A stretch of DNA of 64,000 nt, taken from Hsuehochloa calcarea (lineage: Eukaryota; Streptophyta; Magnoliopsida; Poales; Poaceae). The DNA is taken from the NCBI GenBank assembly GCA_036346395.1, contig CM070604.1, positions 30,531,662 to 30,595,661 of the forward strand, written 5' to 3'. The notes beneath the pieces are model-generated. The model searched no databases. It had not been told where the DNA came from and was given only the letters and a program-made list of their open reading frames with translations. Positions within the stretch are counted from its first letter, which is position 1. Each line of letters opens with the position of its first letter. A program made the position numbers and the translations under genes. Shown in pieces: positions 42,681 to 52,113 of this stretch.

Positions 42681-45183
42681 CTTCAGCCCTTAATTGACTA
42701 TGGGCAAGAACTCTACCCTAGCTACTAGTGAGTTAAAATCATCATTTTTTCAGAATACAATATAACTTGTCCACATCTAAAACTAAGGTTTTCATTTCAT
42801 TTTCATATCAAATAAGAGAGATACCCTCTCTAAACATTTTTCAAAATATTCCCAAATTCTCAGAAAAACTATCGCTCTAGTTGCGTTTATGCGATAATCA
42901 CACTAAAAACTTCCCAATTGATATTACATAATGCCTAAACCATTTTCTAATGGTTAGAATAGCAGGGGATCAACATTTCAAAAGGATAATGCAACAAATA
43001 GGATTACCACTACCATTTTCCCAATAATAGCATTTTTATACACAACATACACGCATACATAATAGGATTTACAAAACAAAGTACATTAACTAAAATACTA
43101 GGATTAATAACGATCAAAGGGGGTGCTTGCCTTGTTCTTGTTGTTCTAGAGGTAAAGTTGATTGATCGTCGCAATAATAACCCGAATAATCGATGTCTAA
43201 AAAGAGCCAAAAATGAATTAAATAACATCCAATAAATTCAACAGTGAGAAAAACTAAATATTTTATAATTCTGGTAGATTATGATTTTAGACAAATTTAG
43301 AGAAATTTTTTATTTTATTTGTAGAAAAAGTTATTAAGGTTTCATTTTGGTTCGGTTTGATAAATCCAGTTTCGAGTACTGTTCATAGTTTCGACTACAT
43401 ATGGTCGGAAGGATATTTCGACTACACGTGGTCAGAAGGTGGTTTTGACCACCTAGTCGGATGGAGGTTTCGACCACCTGGTAGGAAACAGGTTTCTACC
43501 ACCTGGTTGGATGGAGGTTTTATTGTGCACTTAAGCCATGGGGCCCGCATGTTATAGACTCGTCTACGTGAATATTTTGATTTATGTTTTTCATTAACTT
43601 TTGGTCGAGTTCACATGTCAGTGAATCATTAGGGCTAACCCGACATCTAAACATTGATTTAGTCTTAATGGCAGTAGTTAAGACGCTAATGACGAGCTAT
43701 AATGCTCGTTTGGCAAAGAGCTGCATGGTGGCGCTCACGCCCACGCGTCTTGCCGGTGGCGTGATACTCGTAGGGGTAGGAGAGTGCCCAAAATAGTATC
43801 TCCATACCCTTGCGCACCCACCGGCACCGACAGCAAGGCCGAAGGTGGTATGACGCGGCGGCGCGTCGGTGTTGTGTGGAGGAGCTGCTACGACCACGAG
43901 TGAAGTTGCAAACGAGCTATGCCCTTAACTGTCTATTGCACGCATAGGGATCTAGGGGCTACTAGGGGCATACCAGAAGCAAGAAGATGTCTGGCGTTGG
44001 TTGGAGTTGACTGATCGACGGCGAGCCGAGGAGGCGAGGTCGGTCGCATGTGGAGAAGAGGCTCGGGTGGAGGAGATCGTAGTCCAATGGTCAGAGAAGC
44101 TTGGGGATGATCCTACAATGCTCCAAGTGCGAGGAATCGGCTTGGGATGCAGTGAAACTCCAGCGATGACTCGAGCGGCAGTTCTGGTCAAAGACCAGGA
44201 CGAAGAGTCAATTCAGCCGAGCCTGTGGAATGAGTACGAAATCGAGTGAGGGGATAGCATCAGTGGTCACAGGAACATGATATGACGTGGTAAGAGTGAT
44301 ACAAACCCTTCACGGTGTCGAGGACGAAGGTAGCGGCGCATGGCTGAAACTAGGGTTGCACTCTCCGAGCTCTAGAGCATGTTTGAGTGGAAGAGGAAGG
44401 AGGAGATGGTGCGCACTGAGTTGAAAAAGATGAGACGCAGCTCGGGGTGGCCTTCATATAGGTGGAGGGACGGAGATCAATGGGGAAGAGCCCGGGCAAG
44501 TCAGCGGAGTTCTCGGGGGTCTTTTGCAACGTACGGGTAGGAGTGACCAGGGCAGGGATAGGCGCGGCTTGATGGTGAGGTGATGGGGCACGTGTGGTCG
44601 GTGGGGAAATACTGTGGGCGGCGTGGAAACCACAGGCGGTGCAGAGAGCTCGCGGGTGTGCATTGGCATGTGCACTGGCGCTCGGCGCCGCGAGGTGGAA
44701 GACGATCCCTGTGGGCTGGGCCCACAGGTCGGGGAGAGATATATTTGGATTTTTTATTTTCTGTTGAATTATTTGCTGATTTTATGTACTAGACAATTTA
44801 CTTTGGAATTTAATGAACATTCTTGTGTAGGTTTCCGACCTAATGTAGTTTCTTCTATAAATGTGTCAGATGATATTACTTTCTGTGAATTTCTATAAAA
44901 TTCTGTTTTGCACTTTTGTAAATGTTTTTCTAAATAAGATTTCATATAAATTCTTTAGTGAATTATTTCTGGGATATTATGCCCAAAATAATTATCTCCT
45001 CTGATATTTTTATTTTGTTTTTTCTATTTCCTTTTTAGCACCTATTTGTTTGTAGTTCATGTTTAGCTTTAAATTCAAAAAAACTAAAATCAACATAGTA
45101 TTTTTCATATGCAAATTATCAAAGTATTTACACTAATGCATTTATAGCACATAATCCTAGAATTAGGATTTTGGGATGTTACA
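42681..45183 (-). repeat. Diverged Tekay-like LTR, partial
   Basis: Ends TTTTGGGATGTTACA at 45183, the same end type as the two solo LTRs. It shares their layout: a TGCTTGCC-type block at 43128, GAGCCAAAAATGAA near 43205, and GC-rich middle DNA with AATCGGCTTGG. No start matching TGTGAGACCCC is visible, so it is truncated at the left. CCACCTGGTCGGATGGAGGT-like repeats lie at 43440-43525. It separates the Gypsy-2 interior from the integrase end at 45184. Confidence 0.5.
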
Positions 45184-45725
45184 TCAGAGATCGCCTACAA
45201 GCTGCTCAATCAAGACAAAAGAGCTACGCCGACAATCATCGCACGGAATTAACCTTCGAAGTTGGAGATCATGTGTATCTTAAGTCTCACTTCTTCGAAG
45301 AACCCAAAGATTTAAAGTAAAAGGCAAGCTTACGCAAAAATACATAGGACCGTTCCCAATCACCGCTAAGCGTGGAGAAGTAGCCTACCAACTAGAACTA
45401 CCAGTGAGTTTGTCAGACGTCCACAATGTGTTCCACGTCTCGCAGTTCAGGAGATGTCTCAAAGTACCTGAAGAGCAGACTCCAGTTGTAGCCATCGCAG
45501 TTTAGCAAGATCTAACGTATCCAGATCATCCGATCAAGATTCTCGATGTCGTGGAGAAGCAAACAAGATGCCAGACCTTTCGTATCTGCAAAGTTCAGTG
45601 GAGCAACCATAAGGAAAAAGAAGCAACCCGGAAGCGCAAAGATTAGTTGAAGATAGATTTCCCGTTCCTTTTTCTGGAGTAGTTCGAATCTCGGGGTTGA
45701 GATTATGTCTAAGGGGTGTAGGATT
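45184..45725 (+). pseudogene. Gypsy-2 integrase C-terminal region and 3' leader
   Basis: The frame reads RQSYADNHRTELTFEVGDHV, then YLKSHFFEEPKDL, a frame change, KLTQKYIGPFPITAKRGEVA, YQLELPVSLSDVHNVFHVSQ, FRRCLKVPEEQTPVVA, a stop (TAG), DLTYPDHPIKILDVVEKQTR and VQWSNHKEKEATRKRKD. This is the GPY/F-type end of Gypsy integrase followed by a chromodomain-like segment as in Tekay/Del chromoviruses. The catalytic DDE core is not present, because it was lost with the replaced interior. A purine-rich AGATTATGTCTAAGGGGTGT leads to the 3' LTR at 45726. Confidence 0.85.
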
Positions 45726-47952
45726 TGTAACACCCCATTCTCTGTTGATGAACAATATTTTTAGTTTGCCAATATGATTTCAAAAGTCAATGTAACAAAT
45801 CTATCAAATCCAAATCTTATTTTGAAATTTCCCCCTAATATTTCTTGGGCCCTAGCCCGTTCTTTTTCTTCCTCTGGACCGGCCCAATCGGCCTTTCTTC
45901 CTCTGGCCTTCCCCGGCCCTTGCCTCCCTGTGGTGCCCCGAGAGCGCATGCCCGCACCAGAGCGCACTCCAGTGCCCGTCGCACCCCATCCTAGCCGGCC
46001 GACCGCAATGCACCCTCGCTGCTTGATCACACTGTGCCGCTCCCTCTCCCTCGGTGCATCCCCCAGCCCCTGCCTTCTTTCCCCCCTGGCCTCACCCCTT
46101 GCCACCCCGTGCGCATGAGCTCCGCATTGTACACGCACTCCACAGCTTGCGCCGCCGCATGCGCCCAGCTCCATCTCCTTGCCTGCCCCCAGGTTCTCCC
46201 CCCTCCCCCATCTTGCTAGAAAAGAAGCCCTCGTGCATTCCCCCTTTCCATTGCTCTCCTCCCCGACCATTTCTTCTCTGTCGCCGTGAAATGATAGAGT
46301 CGAGCTCCACTACCACCGTGCGCCCCCGCCGTCGGTTTGCCGCCTCCAGTGAGTTTACTCACTATGCTAACCCCGTCACCGTGCACCACCAACCCCCATA
46401 TACTCTGCCCCACCTCCCCTCTTCTTCTCTGTCGTCGAGGAGTGCTGCCATCGCCACCCCTTCTTATCTACCCCTGGCCGCCGTCGCCCCGCTACCCTTA
46501 AGCGCTCGACCCACTTCTAGCCTCCCCACCCCAGAGCGCCATCTCTCTCCCCATGCTACACAGTAGCCGGCATCGCATGCACTCGTGGAACCACCACCAC
46601 GCCCCCGCAGACATCTAGCTGCTCCAACGAAGCTCCCGCCGGCCCACCTGCATCACAAAGAGCCCATGGAGCCAAGGAAGCTTCCCCCCAAGCGGAATTG
46701 CTTTTGGTCCATCCCTGTCATCAGAATCGCCATTCTTCTTTGCCTCCGACCGCAAGCTTCCTCGCCATCGTTCGCCGTCCACTGACCTCGTCCGGCCTCT
46801 CTCTCGGTCTTGGTGAGCTCCACATGCCCTATTGTCCCTTATGCCCCCTTGCTCTTGCCCTGTAGTGATGCTTTAAAGCACTGTAATCTTTGTCATTAGG
46901 GTTAGCTGTAATTAAAGCATGGATTAATTGTTGGTCTGTCCAAATGACGTGTTGACCGAGAGATCATTTGATGAAGCTAATTAATTCGTTTTCACTGATG
47001 ACCCTATGACGAGTGAGCCGAGTGCACAGTCGAAGCCCCATGCACCCGTGAACCCATGCGCACGGACTCAGTCCACACACTGTGGCCGTGAGCCAAGTCC
47101 CTATGCGCTCACCCTACCCATCAGAGACACAATTTCTCTCTCCCTTCTTATTTTCTCTGATTTAATCCAAAAGCAAACTTTGGAAGGCCCGATCTCCTTC
47201 GTTCTAACTCCGATTTTAGTGAAATTTGTTTCTAAATTTGTCTAAATTCAAGATCTTTCTAATAGAAATGGTCTTGTTTATTTTGGAGTTAATTTGATAT
47301 TTATCTTATATTTTCTATTATTTTTTTGGTGCGATCGTCGGAAGAGAGTTTGAGAATGCGGAAGGACTTCAGTTTGATCAAGCCCGAGATGATCAAGACC
47401 CTTTTGCCTTAGACCCAGAATAGTCAATACTTTGATCATATTGAACCTAAAATTTATAAAAATTACATTCCATTTAAAATATCAAATTGCATGCTTTAAT
47501 TCCCGTATGCAAATGTATATCAAATGGTCATAATGTAGTTAAATACCAACTTTACAACTAAATAATAATATACCATCCTTGACAATTGAAATACTTAATC
47601 CTTGTCACCCTAGTAATTATATGGTAACTATACTAGCTATAGGTTCTACTTAAGCGACATGCTAGTCTTGCTTAAGTATCGGTGTATTTATTTACCCCAG
47701 CCATCATCTCTAAAATTATAAACTTATTTTAGGTAGTCACTGTAGGTAAATGACTGGAACATTGAGGCAATCCAATTTGTATTTCTCAAAAACCCTAAAT
47801 AACTTGCTGTTATGACATCTGGGCGGATGGTATGATGGTGGTGGGTGCTGATGTAGCCCAAGGAAAGGTTGGTATGTGAAATGCTGGTATGTGGTATGAA
47901 CTACCCAGATAACCCTAAGGACATAATCCTATGATGACCCCCAATGTAAAAC

Positions 47953-49360
47953 TGAAGGACCGAAATGGCAACAGAGGGGGGGTGAATGGTGCCTTAAAAA
48001 TTAAGAACTCCCCTTTACTGTATTTAAACAAACCTACAAAGCCCTCTGGAAATCTCAAGAAGAGGAGTGAAGCAAAATCAGAGAACGAAAACAAGCTTCG
48101 GGCTGTTCTGTTAGAAATCAAAAGTTCCGGCCAGTCAGGTGCGGAAGTTCCGGAAATCGGAAGTTCCGCAGCTTAGATGGCTAAGTTCGATTATCTGACG
48201 AAAGAACAGAGCGCATCGAACGATTCAAAAATTGAAATACTTTTGATTTGTCGCTCTTCTCAGGTCAAGTCTCACAGGACATCATCCTAAACAACATCTT
48301 GACCTCATGAGAAGAAATCACAGACAAAGATCGTTTAATTAAAGAGAAATCGAATTTCTTGAAGAAGGGATAAGAGAGGCCACAAACTGAAATTCAAGAG
48401 ATTCTTTGATTCTTGATTCATGAAACTTTGAGGATATATTAGCAATATCAATAAGACTCTAGATATCAAGTTTCATGCCATCTCATAAGAAGAATCAAAA
48501 GTTTCACCAAAACCCTAGATATTCAACGTATGAACAGAGAGAAGAAAGAGGCATAAACAAAGAACCAAAACCTCAGAATTTCATTGATAGGAATCAAAAG
48601 ATTACAGAGGCAAACACAGAGGAATGATTACATGAATTTCAGTTCATCCTCTCCAACTCAACAAACTCTCCAAAAAGCAAAACAAACTCTCCAAAAGCTC
48701 TTTTGCTAAAGCTAACCCTAATTTTCTCTCTTAAAAAGTTCAACCCTACAACCAGGGGTTCACCTCTATTTATAGCCCTTGGCTAACGGGTCTCCAACCC
48801 ATTAAGCCCGTTACACCCGAATGGAACCGCCTCCACTTGTGCCGATTAAACACATCACATAGCATTGCTCAACATAATATAATCATCATTTGTATTTATC
48901 TCAAAGCAATTCACAACTCAAAATCAAAACTATGCCTTTCTGCACAGTTCTGTCCACAATCGGAAGTTCCGCACTTACCATTGCGGAAGTTCCGATTATC
49001 GGAAGTTCCGCACTTCCCATTGCGGAAGTTCCGATTATCGGACCGTCCGCACCCCCAGGTTTGAAGATCCGATTTTCGTCACAGCACAACACTCTTGTCA
49101 GTATTATCGAACATACCGCGTTCCCAGGTGCGGAAGTTCAATTAACACAACAGAATGCAAACGTCAGGATAATCGGAAGTTCCGTTTTACCAAAGCGGAA
49201 GTTCCGATTATCGGAACTTCCGTTTTCCAGAACCGGAAGTTCCGCACAGTACAGAACCAGATCATCAGAAGCGCAAACGCAATGATTTCAATCACAAACT
49301 TGTCACCACAGCGTCAAATACTCATCACTCAAACGGGGACCCTACTCACATGGTCTCTCA
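47953..49360 (+). mobile_element. 1.4-kb TG..CA element with CGGAAGTTCCG palindromes (probable solo LTR)
   Basis: It begins TGAAGGACCGAAATGGCAAC and ends ATGGTCTCTCA. AAAAC is duplicated at 47948-47952 and 49361-49365. Comparison with the other Gypsy-2 LTR shows the empty site. Length, TG/CA ends and a 5-bp duplication fit a solo LTR. CTATTTATAGCCC at about 48770 may be its TATA region. The palindrome CGGAAGTTCCG and close variants cluster at 48130-48172 and 48958-49245, in places alternating with ATTATCGGAAG and CCATTGCGGAAG. No coding region is recognised. Confidence 0.85.
48958..49245. repeat. Array of CGGAAGTTCCG palindromes
   Basis: ATCGGAAGTTCCGCACTTAC, ATTGCGGAAGTTCCGATTAT and variants repeat with a period near 38-40 bp, then become irregular. 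Each unit is its own hairpin, and the spacer CATTGCGGAAG also recurs. Confidence 0.8.
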
Positions 49361-50588
49361 AAAACAGTACAACCACAGGTCTATAATGGTGTCAGCCTGG
49401 CTAAATAATTTGTGTCTATCAGATGGCCCGTGAAGTCGTTGGCCTTCGTGGCTACGGGTTGGGGTTCACCGCTTACGCCTCTGGGTGTGCGTAAGTCGTG
49501 AAGACGCAGTTGTGGGAGCGTAACCGTTCTCCGGTAAAACCTTAGTGCGCGTGACTAATATATGGGATGTATTGTAAAGGCCTTGTGGTAATCTCCCCTT
49601 GATTCATATGTCTAAGGAAACGTGTGTAAATATCAAGACGATTATCTCTTGTCGGTAAAGGTATACAACCTCTATAGAGTATAAACTATTCGAACAGTCG
49701 TGCCCATGATCAAGGGAAAACATGTGAACTTAAGGGAGTTTGTTCTATTTATAAAACTTTGTGGATGGGATGAAAACTCATCGGGCTATTGTGATACTGG
49801 ATTTGGATTTTCCCTGGGTTGTCTTACCCAGTGTTGTTAATAGGTGGATGTAACATCAATAAAAAATAAGCATAAGGTGGAGGTAACCTCTGCTGTTATA
49901 AATATTGCACTATTAATCTCTTTAATAAAATGTAATTTGGTCAAAATGCTAAGTGAGGATAATTTATACATATGATATTTGAAAATGTTATTTTAGCAAA
50001 TAAAAGAACTCGAGCCATCCTTGATGAAGCCTTGTATGTACAAATATTGCATTGTGTATTGGTTTGCGAGTACGAAAGTTGTGCTCACCCTCGCTCTCTC
50101 CCCCAAAATCCTTCAGAGTTCGTGGATCAAGATCACTATGTATATACTACGAGGATCCAGATATTGAGGGCTAAGGAGATGATGAAGCGTAGTTTAGTTT
50201 GTAGTTGCTCTAGTCTTGCCTCGGTCTGGTTGACTCAGTCGGTACTCGTGTACTACTAATATTACCCCGGTCTCTGGATAATATCGATCGTACATTGGTT
50301 TCTCCAGTTGCTTGCCTATGACGAGATGTGCTCTACCCCTTTATTTGGCCTTGTTCGTGTACTACGTTATGTATAAAATGATTTAGTGATGTATTCTGGA
50401 GCGCTATCTACTGATCCAGGGAATAGCGTAGTATTGTTCAGAGAGGATTCTGGATTGCAAAATCTGGGTCCGATAGTAATCTTCCCTAAACGAACTTGCT
50501 GGTCATGCAAAGAATGATTGGCTAGTTCTTTGTGCATCGAATTGTACATGTGGCTAGAGGCCTCCAAATAGTAACCATACTATCATAT

Positions 50589-51041
50589 TTAGCACCGAAG
50601 AGAAGAACAGGTAATCTCTCTTGAAAAGGAGCAAGAGAAGAAGAACATGGAACCCAACCCGATCGAGAGTGTTGATTTCGCGACGTTCTTCCACATCAAG
50701 TATTCGATGATCCTTTCACAGAGACCTTCCCACCTAGTCTGCTCCACAACGTCAGTTCCTGTAATTCAAAATAAGAACAATTAGAAAGGAATGGATAGAA
50801 AAATTGCCCAGGCAAGAAGAACAAGGGAACAAGAACCAACAAGAGATTAGTTTCACATACCGTGAGTGGCATTGGTACGAGACGGAACCAAAGACAAGCT
50901 CATGTCCTCCTTCTTCTCCGCCACCACCACCTTGTCTGCGGCCACTGCCGCAGTAACGGACTTTGGCACCGCCCTCGTGGACTTCCTCTTGCGCGCCCTC
51001 CTGGCAGTGTCCTCCTCCACCTTGATGTTATTCTCCAGCAT
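50589..51041 (-). pseudogene. Captured reticulon-like gene, two exons
   Basis: Minus strand. Exon 1 (51041-50861) encodes MLENNIKVEEDTARRARKRK and a basic/Ala-Val segment ending SLVPSRTNATH. Donor GTATGT, intron of 102 bp (50860-50759), acceptor TTACAG. Exon 2 (50758-50589) joins in frame: TDVVEQTRWEGLCERI, IEYLMWKNVAKSTLSIGLGS, MFFFSCSFSREI, then a stop. 'LxMWKNVAKSTLxxGLGSxxFxSxSFSREI' is the first part of the reticulon homology domain, closest to the plant RTNLB type with a long N-terminus. Reticulons shape the tubular endoplasmic reticulum by hairpin insertion. Only the first part of the first hydrophobic hairpin is present, so a working protein is unlikely. The spliced frame is 116 codons plus stop with no lesion. 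The exon begins only a few bases after the TATA-like box, so translation would have to start at an internal Met (50903). Confidence 0.75.
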
Positions 51042-51044
51042 TCA

Positions 51045-51121
51045 ATATATAAGGACAGCACCAGAACATTTTGCTTCCCACATACGCGTTCAAAAATTTT
51101 TGTACTTCCGCGCTGCGAATC
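51045..51121 (-). promoter_or_regulatory. CACTA promoter-type module (copy C)
   Basis: Minus strand: GATTCGCAGCGCGG, AAAAATTTTTGAACGCG, AAAATGTTCTGG and GTCCTTATATATT, in the same order and spacing as copies A and B. Confidence 0.6.
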
Positions 51122-51640
51122 ACAGACAATTTCATACAAAAACCGTATGTGATGACATATCACAGACGGTTCGTGTCATGAAACATCTGTGATAAGCATC
51201 TTATCACATACGGTTCGTATCATGAACCGTCTATGATAAACATCTCATCACAAATGGTTCTTAAGAAGAACTCTCTGTGATAAGTATCTCATCACAGACA
51301 GTTTGTATTAAGAATCGTCCGTGATTTTACTATAGCTTGTATTTTACCATGGCTTAGAATTTTCCTTACTCTTTGATTTTACTATGGTTTGGTAAAATCC
51401 AAGCTATAGTAAAATCACAAATGGTTCTTAATACAAACCGTTTGTGATGAGATACTTATCACAAAGAGTTCTTAAGAACCGTCTGTGAATTATCACAGAC
51501 GGATCTATTTACAAACCATCTATGATAATCTAAGTCATCACAGACGGTTTTATTTAGAAACCATATGTGATAGGTCTATATTATAGACGGTTCCAAGAGA
51601 ACCGTCTGTAATTATTTTACCACAGACGGTTCAACATTAT

Positions 51641-52113
51641 ATCCACTGTGTGCACTTGTTATTGATCCAGCACTAGTGCAAAAATACACAGAGGGTTTGG
51701 ATTAAGAAATCTAGTCCCGACAATAGCGCACTTGGAATAATTGCATACACTCAAACACTTGATTCATTTGTCATGAGAAATCTTTACAATATTGTGATGG
51801 AATATCTTTTAGGACATGAAGATATTGAATAATTCTATATGATTAATTAGAACGTGTTTATTCATTCAAGAGACTCTATTTGATTGGTTTTGCTTAATTC
51901 TTGGACTATTATTTTGCTATGCTATCTAAAGTCTAAATAATTGTGCTTACCGTGTCGTTATTCATATTGTTATTGTGACCTGTGGAAAAGTTTTAATATT
52001 GAATTGCTTGCTGGAATTTATTATTAATTGATGTTAAAACTAATAATTAGTGTAGTTTAGTGACATTCTGGGCTCAGTGTTGGGCCGGTGTGTTACTTGA
52101 AAATCGGTGTTAC
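51641..52113. other. Unassigned AT-rich DNA with an LTR-like end
   Basis: CACTAGTGCAAAAATAC at 51671 looks like a CACTA terminus of another family, but no partner is seen. The segment ends ATCGGTGTTACA, an LTR-type end, exactly where the CACTA-E transposase homology stops. An LTR fragment that truncated CACTA-E is a reasonable reading. Confidence 0.35.

Larger units (their letters stand above)
24881..50475 (+). mobile_element. Gypsy-2, large Tekay/Del-like element with heavily rebuilt interior
   Basis: Two related long LTRs in the same orientation (24881-30209 and 45726-50475) start TGTAACACCCC. A tRNA-Met primer site follows the first (30214), and a Gypsy integrase C-terminus precedes the second (45184-45725). 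The flanks read GTGAC and GTAAT, a possible target duplication that has suffered two transitions. The right LTR also ends GATA instead of a CA end. Most of gag-pol is missing. In its place are fragments of at least five other LTR families between about 31.03 and 45.18 kb. Pairing of the two LTRs is likely, not proven. Confidence 0.65.
45726..50475 (+). repeat. 3' LTR of Gypsy-2, interrupted by a 1.4-kb element
   Basis: TGTAACACCCC to TGGGTCCGATA. It aligns block by block with 24881-30209, except for the element at 47953-49360 and a gap of about 250 bp plus the Copia solo LTR in the other copy. Long open frames in the GC-rich part (45774-46566) have no domain. Confidence 0.75.
50476..51640 (-). 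mobile_element. CACTA element C (5' end part) carrying reticulon exons
   Basis: TCACAGACGGTT-type subterminal repeats in both orientations fill 51120-51640. Leftwards come the promoter-type module (51045-51121) and two exons of a reticulon-like gene (50589-51041). I cannot find a clean CACTACTAC terminus at either side, nor a 3-bp duplication. The left boundary is simply the end of the Gypsy-2 LTR, so limits are approximate. The element is probably truncated. GATTTTACTATAGCTTG repeats at 51320-51410 also occur in CACTA-A. Confidence 0.65.

Noticed and set aside
48958..49245. Regularly spaced palindromic repeats resembling a CRISPR array.
   Set aside because: Eukaryotic retroelement context, spacers that are themselves repetitive, no cas genes and an 11-bp repeat core.
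51671..51687. CACTAGTGCAAAAATAC as the start of another CACTA element.
   Set aside because: No matching inverted end, no subterminal repeat of its own and no target duplication found.
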